Shown here piece by piece: positions 16,493 through 24,193 of a stretch of DNA of 40,537 nt. Under the pieces are notes generated by a model. That model did not search any database. It saw only the letters and a list, made by a program, of their open reading frames with translations, and was not told the DNA's origin. The DNA is taken from positions 1 through 40,537 of the forward strand of contig CAZRSF010000061.1 in the NCBI GenBank assembly GCA_964602655.1, given 5' to 3'. This DNA comes from Moduliflexus sp964602655 (lineage in GTDB: Bacteria > Moduliflexota > Moduliflexia > Moduliflexales > Moduliflexaceae). The translations under genes and the position numbers were made by a program. Positions within the stretch are counted from its first letter, which is position 1. Every line of letters starts with the position of its first letter.

Positions 16493-17338
16493 TTACTTCT
16501 CCAATTTCAACAGGTCTGAAGCATCAATCGGTTTCCAATTATCGAGGCCAAGCATCAGCATATTTTTTTTGCCGTTCGGCTCGGCTGGCATCGCTTGCAT
16601 CACTGTCGCAATATCCTGGCCTTGCGCGTCGTAATCCTCGGAGATCGCTAAAATCAGCAGCAACGATTCTTTGCTCTCTGCAAGCACGTTGATGCTTTTA
16701 TATAACACAGGATTCATCGCTTGCAATTGTTCTAAGGAATGCGCCGTCGTCACAGCGGCCTTCGCCATGCCGAAACCCAATGACATCAAGGCGTCAAGCT
16801 CCTTGGGGACGGTCAAAATTTTTGATTGATCTGCCGCCGCCGGATCGGACAGGAGTTCACCAAGCACGCTTTTCGTGTATTCGATGCTGCTGGCGGACGC
16901 GATCCGGACATTTTTCACGGTGTCCAGCGTTACGGCAGCCTCTTTCGCGGCGAGTACGCTCTTTTGAGAGCTTTGCTGATTGCGAAGGCCGACCAGCAAC
17001 GGCTTGAGGTGGTACGTGTCTCGAATCAGCGCAAAATGCCAACTGGAGAGCAAGACGATACAGTTTTTCTGCGTATTCAAATATGTTTCGAAGGTCTCGC
17101 GACTATTGAAGGGTTGAAATTTGTAGGGTCCGAATTGGGAGAGGTAGGTATCGAATTCGAGTTTCAGCGATTTGAAGTTATTGATATTCGTTTCCGAACT
17201 GTAGAAAGAAATCGTGATTGGCGCAATGTCCTGCGCCCCTGACGGATGCGGAACGCTGCATACGACGCAGCCTATCGCTACCAGGCAGGCGACGACCGCA
17301 ATTTTCCGCGCGTTTTTGAGCCTCATAAATCGCTTCAC
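16493..17338 (-). CDS. PhnD-like periplasmic binding protein
   Basis: Resembles the phosphate/phosphite/phosphonate-binding PhnD family, many members of which act as sensor subunits. A GTG start at 17338 gives 281 residues (GGGAG 7 bases upstream) followed by a proper signal segment (KIAVVACLVAIGCVVCSV...GAQD). The longer in-frame reading adds an unlikely N-terminus. An ATG four codons further in is an alternative. Mature motifs: TISFYSSETNINNFKSLKLEFDTYLS, FETYLNTQKNCIVLLSSWHFALI, VLAAKEAAVTLDTVKNVRIASASS, all typical PhnD positions. It is the first gene of the minus-strand run PhnD-ABC_sub_bind-TonB receptor-phosphatase. A Cys pair near the signal end could allow lipidation, but no clear lipobox is seen. 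Confidence 0.75.
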   Translation of the reverse strand: MKRFMRLKNARKIAVVACLVAIGCVVCSVPHPSGAQDIAPITISFYSSETNINNFKSLKLEFDTYLSQFGPYKFQPFNSRETFETYLNTQKNCIVLLSSWHFALIRDTYHLKPLLVGLRNQQSSQKSVLAAKEAAVTLDTVKNVRIASASSIEYTKSVLGELLSDPAAADQSKILTVPKELDALMSLGFGMAKAAVTTAHSLEQLQAMNPVLYKSINVLAESKESLLLILAISEDYDAQGQDIATVMQAMPAEPNGKKNMLMLGLDNWKPIDASDLLKLEK

Positions 17339-17742
17339 AATCAGTCTCCCAAATGCTCTCAAGCGGGTTTCTCGCGCATGGCGACATAAACACGATATTT
17401 CGTTGTCTTCGTACACAAGAATAAGCATCAATGTCAATCGAAAAATCATGCGAATTACGAATTCCAAATGACGGGGTGAGCGCTAAAGGAGTCTCAACGC
17501 GACGCGTTGACGGCAAAAGCTGCGCGTTTGCACTCCTCTATCGCGTCAATACCAATGAATAATGCTGTACGACTTTTTTTCTTGCCAAAATGACGACCCG
17601 CGCCGCATTCGGTATGGCAATCTCGGCAGGTGTACCGAGCGACAACCGTCTGATGACACACAAAAATTCCACGCAGAAGGCGAGATAGATGCGCAACGCA
17701 GACACTCCGCGTTTCGGCATGTATGTCGTCCCGCAATAACCG
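17339..17742. other. Divergent intergenic region with R2-type palindrome
   Basis: Separates the minus-strand sensory set from plus-strand potD, so both promoters should lie here; no convincing -35/-10 pair was picked out. The palindrome at 17487-17537 is the main structure. Short frames across 17560-17740 have no recognised motif or ribosome binding site and are left out. Confidence 0.6.
17487..17537. repeat. Palindromic repeat, family R2 (degenerate core)
   Basis: Ends AGGAGT/CACTCCT with an inner CAACGCGACGCGTTG dyad. The segment CGTTGACGGCAAAAGCTGCG nearly duplicates the element at 2659-2711. Confidence 0.8.
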
Positions 17743-18786
17743 ATGAAACGTATGATGCAATGGGGCTGTATGGCGCTGATTGGACTCCTGACGAGCCTCT
17801 CATTGGCGGCCTGGGCAGAAGATGACAATGTGCTGAATGTTTATAATTGGGCGAATTACATTGATGAACAGACGATCCCGGAATTCGAAAAACAATTCGG
17901 CGTCAAGGTCAATTACGACGTGTACGACGGCAACGAAACGCTGCTCGCCAAGCTGATGGCAGGCGGTTCGGGCTTTGACCTGATTTTCCCCAGCCAGTAC
18001 ATGATCGAAATCATGATCAAACTGAATCTGCTGGCGGAAATTGACCAGACCAAAATTCCGAATGCGGCGAATATCAATCCGAAATTCATGAAACAGGTAT
18101 TCGATCCGGAAAATACATATTCGCTGCCGTACACGTGGGGCGGCATCTGCCTCGGCTACCGTGCGGATAAAATCACTGAGCCTGTGGACAGTTGGAGCAT
18201 CTTGTTCGATGAAAAATATGCCGGGCGGATTGTCATGCTGGACGACATGCGCGAAGTGATGGGCATGGCACTGAAATATCAAGGGTTTTCATACAATTCC
18301 ACCAATCCCGACGAGTTAGCGAAAGCGAAAGAATTGCTGCTGAAACAAAAGCCGCTGATCAAAGCGTACAGCAGCGCCCAACCGGAACAGAAACTGCTGT
18401 CCGGCGACGCCTATCTGCTGCACAATTTCACGGGCGACACCTTGCGCGTGCTGCGCGAAGACCCGGAGCACATCAAGATCGTCATTCCGAAGGAAGGGGC
18501 TTCGATGTTTGTGGATAGTTTTGCGATCCCCGCGAACGCGCCGCATAAAGAGCTTGCGCATGAATTCATCAACTTCATGCTCGATGCGCAGCGCGACGCC
18601 CGGATTCATAATCAGATCAGCTATCCGACAACCAATGCGGCGGCAGAGCCGTATCTTGATGAGTTGATCCGACAATTTGCCAACGGCATTTCGCCGGAAA
18701 CCGCCACAAAAATGGAATATATTCAGGATTTAGGCGCGGCCACGCGGGACTGGGATAAAATCTGGACGGAGATTAAAGCGCAGTAG
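17743..18786 (+). CDS. potD: Spermidine/putrescine-binding protein (PotD-like)
   Basis: Periplasmic polyamine receptor. Signal peptide at residues 1-25 (ends AWA). The mature protein starts LNVYNWANYIDEQTIPEFEKQFGVKVNYDVYDGNETLLAKLMAGGSGFDL, the hallmark PotD/PotF opening, and continues with LPYTWGGICLGYR and the C-terminal HEFINFMLDAQ. The 347-residue length is normal. No potABC is adjacent, so the permease is elsewhere or the protein is a stand-alone receptor. It converges on the ornithine decarboxylase gene, supporting a polyamine role. The ribosome binding site is weak; Met4 or Met5 are possible alternative starts. Confidence 0.9.
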   Translation: MKRMMQWGCMALIGLLTSLSLAAWAEDDNVLNVYNWANYIDEQTIPEFEKQFGVKVNYDVYDGNETLLAKLMAGGSGFDLIFPSQYMIEIMIKLNLLAEIDQTKIPNAANINPKFMKQVFDPENTYSLPYTWGGICLGYRADKITEPVDSWSILFDEKYAGRIVMLDDMREVMGMALKYQGFSYNSTNPDELAKAKELLLKQKPLIKAYSSAQPEQKLLSGDAYLLHNFTGDTLRVLREDPEHIKIVIPKEGASMFVDSFAIPANAPHKELAHEFINFMLDAQRDARIHNQISYPTTNAAAEPYLDELIRQFANGISPETATKMEYIQDLGAATRDWDKIWTEIKAQ

Positions 18787-18793
18787 CCGAATA

Positions 18794-18826
18794 AGCCCTG
18801 CCAGGGTTCGAAACCCTGGCAGGGCT
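18794..18826. repeat. Palindromic repeat, family R3
   Basis: Perfect 15-bp arms (AGCCCTGCCAGGGTT and complement) with loop CGA, lying between convergent potD and the decarboxylase gene; probably a bidirectional terminator. Each arm is itself a dyad (CCCTG-C-CAGGG). Confidence 0.93.
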
Positions 18827-18830
18827 GGTG

Positions 18831-19979
18831 TTACACGAAATATGTCTTCAATGGCGGGAAACCGTTGAACTCGACCGAACTGTAGCTGGTAGTGTACGCG
18901 CCGGTAGAGAGCCAGTAAATCTTGTCGCCGATATCCAACTCCAACGGCAGTTGATATTTGAAATCCTCATACATAATATCCTGACTGTCGCAGGTCGGCC
19001 CGGCCAGAATGACATCGCCGGTTTCGCCGGTTTTCTCGGTATAGACCGGATACTTGATGGATTCTTCCATCGTCTCGATCAGCCCGTTGAATTTGCCGAC
19101 ATCGGTATAGACCCAGCGTTTCAAATCGGTTTTGGATTTTTTGGAGATCAGGACGACCTCGCTGACCAACACGCCCGCTTCGCCAACCATACCGCGCCCG
19201 GGTTCAAGATAAATTTCCGGCGCGTCGTCGCCGAAATGCAGGCCGATATAGCGCGTGATTTCCTCGGCATACATGGAAAGCGGGTTGGTTTTGCTGAGAT
19301 AGTCCGCCGGGAATCCGCCGCCCATATTCATCGCTTTCAAATGGATATGCTCTTCTTCCATCCATTCGAACAGGTAATTCGCTTTGGCAATCGCCGCATC
19401 CCAGGCGGAAATTTCGCGCTGCTGCGAGCCGACATGAAACGAGATGCCGAACGGTTCGAGTCCGGCGTCAGCGGCCTGCGAGACCAATTCCGTCACCATG
19501 CGCGGCTGGCAGCCGAATTTCCGCGACAACGGCCAATCCGCCGTCATCGCCTCCATCAAGACGCGAAAAAAGATTTTCGATCCTGGCGCTTCTTTCGCGA
19601 GGATTTTCACGTCAGCCTCGCTATCGGTCACAAACAGCCGCACACCCTTTTCATACGCTTCGCGCACATGTTTCGCTTTTTTGATCGTATTGCCATAACT
19701 GACGCGGTCGGGAGACACGCCTAACGCTAACACTTTATCCAATTCGTACACCGAAGCGATATCGAAATTCGAACCGAGATCGCGCAGCAGCGCCAGCACT
19801 TCAGCGCCCGGATTCGCTTTGACGGCATAGTAAATTTTCGCATACGGAAAGCTGCTGCGAAATTCCTCGAATTTATATTTGATCATGTCCAACTGCATCA
19901 CTAAAAACGGCGTCTCTTCCGTCTCGACGAATCGTTGAATGTTATTCCATTCCTTATCGGAATAATAGTCTCTATACAT
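18831..19979 (-). CDS. Ornithine (or lysine/ornithine) decarboxylase, alanine-racemase fold
   Basis: PLP enzyme (fold type III) that decarboxylates ornithine to putrescine. Of 382 residues: PLP lysine K54 in YYAVKANP, HVGSQ at 182-186, GGG at 220-222, EPGR at 259-262 and the catalytic Cys C330 in GPTCDSQD. The GPTCDSxD box fits ornithine decarboxylase and the bifunctional lysine/ornithine enzymes better than the diaminopimelate or carboxynorspermidine decarboxylases. GGGAGA precedes the ATG. It lies 110 bases downstream of homospermidine synthase on the same strand, which would use the putrescine formed here. Lysine activity cannot be excluded. Confidence 0.92.
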   Translation of the reverse strand: MYRDYYSDKEWNNIQRFVETEETPFLVMQLDMIKYKFEEFRSSFPYAKIYYAVKANPGAEVLALLRDLGSNFDIASVYELDKVLALGVSPDRVSYGNTIKKAKHVREAYEKGVRLFVTDSEADVKILAKEAPGSKIFFRVLMEAMTADWPLSRKFGCQPRMVTELVSQAADAGLEPFGISFHVGSQQREISAWDAAIAKANYLFEWMEEEHIHLKAMNMGGGFPADYLSKTNPLSMYAEEITRYIGLHFGDDAPEIYLEPGRGMVGEAGVLVSEVVLISKKSKTDLKRWVYTDVGKFNGLIETMEESIKYPVYTEKTGETGDVILAGPTCDSQDIMYEDFKYQLPLELDIGDKIYWLSTGAYTTSYSSVEFNGFPPLKTYFV

Positions 19980-20089
19980 GAATCTTCTCCCTTAAAAAAC
20001 GTCATTATTTCCCACGAAATGCGCGAAAAAACAGCGCGAATTCACGCCGTTTTCATATCGTTCGTCTGTTTCGTGGCGTCAAAAAAACG

Positions 20090-21550
20090 CTACTGCACTT
20101 GAAACGTGGTGAATTGCCAGATATCGTCTTCGTCGGTGTTCGGGCTGAACTGCCTGTATTTCGCAAACAGTTCGAGATCGTTCCGATTTTTGAGCGGATT
20201 CCACTCCACAGGCGTCGAAATATACGGACCAAGATATGGTTTGGCGTAGGCGAGGATGTGTTCATGCGGCAGATCGTCGGGAACGCAGACGCCTTCTCGC
20301 GGGTGTTCTATCATCCAGACCATCGCGGAGAGGACGGACGCGGCGACTTGCAGGGTCGTCGCGTTCTGATGCGGCGCAAGCTGACGCGCTTCTTCGATAG
20401 AGAGCAGGCTGCCGACCCACCACGATTGGAAATCATGCCCCATCAGCAGCACGCCCAATTCATCGCGTCCGCTGATGATTTCATCTTCAAGAATCCGCTG
20501 CTTCTCTTGCAGCGCAAGTTGGCGCATCTCTAATTCGTGCAACGACGCAATCGCAGAATCGCACGGACAATAGGCGTAATGCACCGTCGGGCGATACACC
20601 GGCGTGTCGCCGTCCCAGACCGTCAGATGGTCGGAAATGGTAAACGCTTCTCCGTGCCGGATGACCATGCCGATGATTTCGCCGCACGGCACCCACGACC
20701 GCACTTTGGTTTTCATCCCCATCTGCGCGAGGCAAATTTGATTGTTTGGTCCGTAGGCGTGCGTATGCGCTCCGACAGGCAGGCAGCGCTCATGCGTCCC
20801 CCAGCCCATTTCCGCAGGCGCAATCCCTTCTTCGTAGAATCCTTCGATGCACCAGGTATTGACGAATTCGTCAACCTGTTTCGGTTGATCGGTAATCTGC
20901 GTGTCGCGTTCGCTGATATGAATCACTTTGACGCCGGTCAGTTGCGCAAGCTTCGCGAACGTCTGGGACGCGATGTATTGTTGCAACTCAGGAACGCGGG
21001 GATCGTCAGGTTTTTCCGCGATGATTTTCTTCGAGATTTCCAACAGCGCTTCTTTGGTAAAATGCGAGACCAAACCAGGATTTGCGCCATGATCCAGGAC
21101 CGCCGTCGCCCCTTTATCGTTCCACTGTTTCAGGAGGTTGCGAAGTTTCATCTGGCGCGCGTAGAGCGTCCGTTCCGTCGGCGGCGTGTTCGGCGCATCT
21201 TTATACGGTTCCCACTGTTCGACCGATGTATTGACATACAAGACCTCATGCTCGCGACACCAGGTCAATATCTCGGCGCAATCTATATTGTACGCCAAAT
21301 CAACAATAATGTCGCCTTTGCCGACATATTCGGCCAATTTCGACGTGAGATTTTCAGGCGTGATTCGATTGATGACATACGTGACCCCGGCGCGCAATAC
21401 GTCGGCAATCCGCGCGCGATTATCCACGAAATCCATGACAGTAATGCGTTCCGGCGGCATGGAAACGTGCCGGAGAAGTAACGGCAAAAAACATTGGGAG
21501 ACAGACCCGCATCCGATGACCAGGATGTTGTTTCGAAACGTGACATTCAT
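20090..21550 (-). CDS. hss: Homospermidine synthase
   Basis: NAD-dependent enzyme that joins two putrescines to sym-homospermidine. The 486 residues are of saccharopine-dehydrogenase/HSS type: Rossmann motif VIGCGSVSQ at 12-20 after a short lead, DLAYNIDCAEILTWCREHEVLYVNTSVEQWEPY, the conserved LDHGANPGLVSHF near 169-181 and the C-terminal GPYISTPVEWNPL. Length agrees with bacterial HSS. GGAGGG sits 8 bases before the ATG. It is the first gene of a two-gene minus-strand operon with the decarboxylase, so the locus encodes an ornithine-to-homospermidine pathway. Confidence 0.93.
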   Translation of the reverse strand: MNVTFRNNILVIGCGSVSQCFLPLLLRHVSMPPERITVMDFVDNRARIADVLRAGVTYVINRITPENLTSKLAEYVGKGDIIVDLAYNIDCAEILTWCREHEVLYVNTSVEQWEPYKDAPNTPPTERTLYARQMKLRNLLKQWNDKGATAVLDHGANPGLVSHFTKEALLEISKKIIAEKPDDPRVPELQQYIASQTFAKLAQLTGVKVIHISERDTQITDQPKQVDEFVNTWCIEGFYEEGIAPAEMGWGTHERCLPVGAHTHAYGPNNQICLAQMGMKTKVRSWVPCGEIIGMVIRHGEAFTISDHLTVWDGDTPVYRPTVHYAYCPCDSAIASLHELEMRQLALQEKQRILEDEIISGRDELGVLLMGHDFQSWWVGSLLSIEEARQLAPHQNATTLQVAASVLSAMVWMIEHPREGVCVPDDLPHEHILAYAKPYLGPYISTPVEWNPLKNRNDLELFAKYRQFSPNTDEDDIWQFTTFQVQ

Positions 21551-21773
21551 CGCTGAAGCCCTCCATAAACACTCATAAATGAGCGGGTGAATGTGTTGTC
21601 TTTTCAGACGCGATCTACTGCTTTGTCAACCTATGCTTGACGATGAACGTCAACATTATACCTGAACCGGTTCGTCAAGCGTTTTCTTATTCTTCTTTTT
21701 TCTTATGCGGCCTCTTGAGATCGAGAAAAGAGCAAACTCGCGCATAACGGGGAAAATCGCAGGCATTTTCTCG

Positions 21774-21808
21774 AAAAAAAATCTCTGCGTTCCCACTGAC
21801 GCAGAGAT
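21774..21808 (-). terminator. Rho-independent terminator of the nuclease gene
   Basis: Perfect 10-bp stem (21781-21790 with 21799-21808; ATCTCTGCGT/ACGCAGAGAT), followed on the minus strand by seven T residues (21774-21780). It lies about 160 bases beyond the nuclease stop codon. Confidence 0.85.
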
Positions 21809-21904
21809 GGGGATAGCATGACAGCGCAAGGTTTGCAAATGATGAGAATTCAGTCAAAATTCGGCGAGGAATTTCCGTCAATTTCGAAATATGGGGTTTC
21901 GCAA

Positions 21905-21924
21905 GGGCGTTCGATTGAACGCCC
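21905..21924. repeat. Short palindrome, family R5
   Basis: GGGCGTTC-GATT-GAACGCCC. The arms match the core of the large palindrome at 39449-39498. Confidence 0.85.
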
Positions 21925-21965
21925 GAAAATTATTCCCGATCATGTCTGCGGCAGGTGCGAGGGAA

Positions 21966-22838
21966 TCATTTCTCCTGCCACCAGACGTTATCAGCTTTTT
22001 CTTTTACGCGCTGCCGCTTCCCGTCGGGCAGTTTGTCGAAAAAATCCAGCCCAGTCTCGTCTTCTACCGAGTTGACGGACATGGCATAGTTCCATATCTC
22101 AGTTTCCGTGACCGGCTTATTCGGCATGACAAAGCCGATGGCCTTCTCGGCATCATAAGCATAGATGACTTTATACAGCTTCGACGGCACCGGAACGCCG
22201 TTCACCTCTTTGGGATTTTTCGCATAGATCGGGCCGGTGATGATATACAATTTGCCTTTCGACGCAGCCCATTTCCGCTCCAATCCTTCCAATCCGCCCC
22301 AACCCTGCCGATTCATTTTCGGGTCTTGCGGCACGACATTCGACATCGCAAACGTCTCTTTGTTCGCCTCCGGGCTGAAATCAATCGAGCCGGACGGCGC
22401 GAGATGCCCTTTGTCATAACCGGAGTTCGTCAAGTCTCCGGCCTTGACGCGATACTGTTCGGGAATATCCGTATCTGCGTAAAAGTTGCCGGATCGTTCG
22501 ACATTGACGCCGGCAGAGTCGGAGGACAGGATATACGACACCCACAACGCGGATTTCGTGTCGTAATTATACCCCAAACTGTAACCGAGCCGGTCAAGCA
22601 CCTGATCGGCCTTGCCCGGCTCGCCGAGTTCGCGATGGTTGCGATTGGAGAATTGCTCGGTTTGGTACGATTTCCATTTCGGCAAGAGTTCGTTCACAAA
22701 AAAGTCATGGCTCATGAATCCGGCGATAAACGCCAGAATCGCCACACTGAGATACCCTTTTTTCTTGAACGCCATGCCAAACAGCGCACCAAGAATAACC
22801 GGCAGTAATGATTTCGACGATGTTTTTCGTTGTGCCAC
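21966..22838 (-). CDS. Membrane-anchored DNA/RNA non-specific endonuclease
   Basis: Metal-dependent beta-beta-alpha nuclease of the NucA/Serratia family. The 290-residue form starts at GTG 22838, which has AAGGAGG 5 bases upstream; the longer in-frame ATG form lacks a site. One membrane segment at about 29-48 (YLSVAILAFIAGFMSHDFFV) anchors the enzyme, presumably with the nuclease domain outside. The catalytic motif is DKGHLAPS (H145; Lys replaces the Arg of the usual DRGH), with downstream N167 (MSNVVPQ) and N176 (KMNRQGW), the metal-binding region. Possible roles are nutrient DNA breakdown or defence; nothing nearby decides. Confidence 0.88.
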   Translation of the reverse strand: MAQRKTSSKSLLPVILGALFGMAFKKKGYLSVAILAFIAGFMSHDFFVNELLPKWKSYQTEQFSNRNHRELGEPGKADQVLDRLGYSLGYNYDTKSALWVSYILSSDSAGVNVERSGNFYADTDIPEQYRVKAGDLTNSGYDKGHLAPSGSIDFSPEANKETFAMSNVVPQDPKMNRQGWGGLEGLERKWAASKGKLYIITGPIYAKNPKEVNGVPVPSKLYKVIYAYDAEKAIGFVMPNKPVTETEIWNYAMSVNSVEDETGLDFFDKLPDGKRQRVKEKADNVWWQEK

Positions 22839-22875
22839 AGCAACCTCCTTGATTGATCGCGTTCTGCGAAAAAAC

Positions 22876-22908
22876 AACCCTGCCAGGGTTCGAACCCCTG
22901 GCAGGGTT
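22876..22908 (-). terminator. R3 palindrome acting as terminator of the DUF1963 gene
   Basis: Arms AACCCTGCCAGGG/CCCTGGCAGGGTT. On the minus strand the hairpin is followed by GTTTTTTTCG, so it looks like a rho-independent terminator 14 bases beyond the stop codon. It belongs to the CCCTGCCAGGG repeat family. Confidence 0.8.
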
Positions 22909-22921
22909 CGGTTGAAATCCG

Positions 22922-23635
22922 TTAACTACATGCCCAGGCAAAGGTCACTTCGGTCTTGTGCTCAGGGCATTGCGTCACATGACCGCAGCCCATATCGCCG
23001 AACATATACGGAAGATGATCGTTCGAATCAATTTGAAAAATCAACCGCATCGGGGCGTCACAGATGCGGCAGCGCGGATATTCGATCCCTTGAATCCAAT
23101 GCGGCCAGCCGGACAGTTTATCGCCGGAACGCGGGAAATCTGCCTCGATCAACTGTTCCCATTCGAGATCGGTGTACGTCGCGCCGTGTTCGAGAGCTTC
23201 CTGACTATCGGGGTAATCGTCAGCTTCTTCCCAACCAATGACGCGCTGTTCTGGAAAATGTGTCATATTTTCAGGGATCGCAGGAGGCAGCGTATCGGAA
23301 GCAGGAACGAGCATACGGACGAATTTGCCTTCTGTGAAGGCAAAATACGTATCGCATTCCGATTCGCAGGACGCATCATCATTGGTGCAATAAAACAATT
23401 GAAGCAGCCCCTCGCCGAATTCGCCGCGTATCGCATCGGGCAGTTCTGCGAGATTCAGTTGCAAAAACAGCGGCATCGGCTGGCCGCAATGCTGGCACGT
23501 CGGCCAGGATTCTCCCGGCAGCAGATACGGGATGCCGCCGAATTTCGATGCCGTCAGTATCCCGGGTTTCGCTTCAACGAGAGGACACCAGGTGGAACGC
23601 CGCAACGAACGAATATGTAAAGGAAACGTCTCCAT
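22922..23635 (-). CDS. DUF1963 (YwqG-like) protein
   Basis: Cytoplasmic protein of 237 residues, YwqG/DUF1963-like by KFGGIPYLLPGESWPTCQHCGQPMPLFLQLNL and the later LSGWPHWIQ. Cys pairs CQHC and CRIC plus later Cys/His (MGCGHVTQCPEHK) suggest one or two zinc sites. Function is unknown for the family. The start is uncertain: ATG 23635 has GGAGG 13 bases upstream, while a GTG at 23659 would overlap the preceding stop codon. Either way it is translationally coupled to the small gene before it. Confidence 0.75.
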   Translation of the reverse strand: METFPLHIRSLRRSTWCPLVEAKPGILTASKFGGIPYLLPGESWPTCQHCGQPMPLFLQLNLAELPDAIRGEFGEGLLQLFYCTNDDASCESECDTYFAFTEGKFVRMLVPASDTLPPAIPENMTHFPEQRVIGWEEADDYPDSQEALEHGATYTDLEWEQLIEADFPRSGDKLSGWPHWIQGIEYPRCRICDAPMRLIFQIDSNDHLPYMFGDMGCGHVTQCPEHKTEVTFAWACS

Positions 23636-23655
23636 TGTGTAAAAAATGCCTCCGA

Positions 23656-24003
23656 TCACATCACCTGCGCAAACTCTGCCGGCACGATCAAGACAATAGA
23701 ATCACGATTAATATCCAAAAATGGCGTTTTCATGAGCAGACACCCCTGCTTATCGTGAATGTCCGCATCGATCACGGCAAGAAACGTTTTGGCTTCCACC
23801 ATATAATCCGTCAGCCGCGCCCCCGGAACCAACGAGATTTTGCCGCGAACGCGATAATCGTGCGTGTAAATAATCACCTCGGTTTTATCAACAATATCCG
23901 ATCCTTCATACCCTTCCATGACGGATTCGTAGTCAGATTCACTCGACCCGAGTTCTGACGGCACGAATTGAAATTTACCGGTCTCGATTTTGAATTCTGG
24001 CAT
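23656..24003 (-). CDS. Small DUF6812-like protein
   Basis: Protein of 115 residues. Residues about 40-108 (EVIIYTHDYRVRGKISLVPGARLTDYMVEAKTFLAVIDADI...DINRDSIVLIVP) resemble a small beta-rich family recalled as DUF6812, often two-gene linked with other envelope or pilus-related genes, but its function is unknown. No signal peptide. AAGGAGG is 7 bases before the ATG, so expression should be good. Its stop codon overlaps or abuts the DUF1963 gene. Confidence 0.65.
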   Translation of the reverse strand: MPEFKIETGKFQFVPSELGSSESDYESVMEGYEGSDIVDKTEVIIYTHDYRVRGKISLVPGARLTDYMVEAKTFLAVIDADIHDKQGCLLMKTPFLDINRDSIVLIVPAEFAQVM

Positions 24004-24153
24004 AGGGGCTTCCTCCTTGTATCGGCAATGCGCGGGTTAATGTTTACTTGTTTACCTGAACGGGCATTCTGGTAAACATGATGTCATCCGATAGGGGTTT
24101 GATGTCAATAGAATTATGAAGAGCAAAACAGATTTGATATCGGGCGCGGACGA

Positions 24154-24184
24154 CCCCTGTCAGGGATTCGACCCCTGACAGGGG
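24154..24184. repeat. Palindromic repeat, family R3
   Basis: CCCCTGTCAGGG...CCCCTGACAGGGG. It lies 9 bases beyond the GH9 stop codon. The gap 24004-24153 has no other visible feature. Confidence 0.9.
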
Positions 24185-24193
24185 CTTGGGCGG

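Larger units (their letters stand above)
21551..21965. other. Intergenic region upstream of homospermidine synthase
   Basis: It holds the hss promoter region, a minus-strand terminator for the nuclease gene (21774-21808) and a short palindrome (21905-21924). Small open frames on both strands lack ribosome binding sites and are not called. Confidence 0.65.

Noticed and set aside
17546..17828. Short frames on both strands upstream of potD, one with CRDCHTEC
   Set aside because: Overlapping frames without ribosome binding sites or a recognised motif set; they overlap the potD signal peptide.
21656..22075. Small frames upstream of homospermidine synthase
   Set aside because: They cross a terminator and palindrome and show no ribosome binding site or family resemblance.
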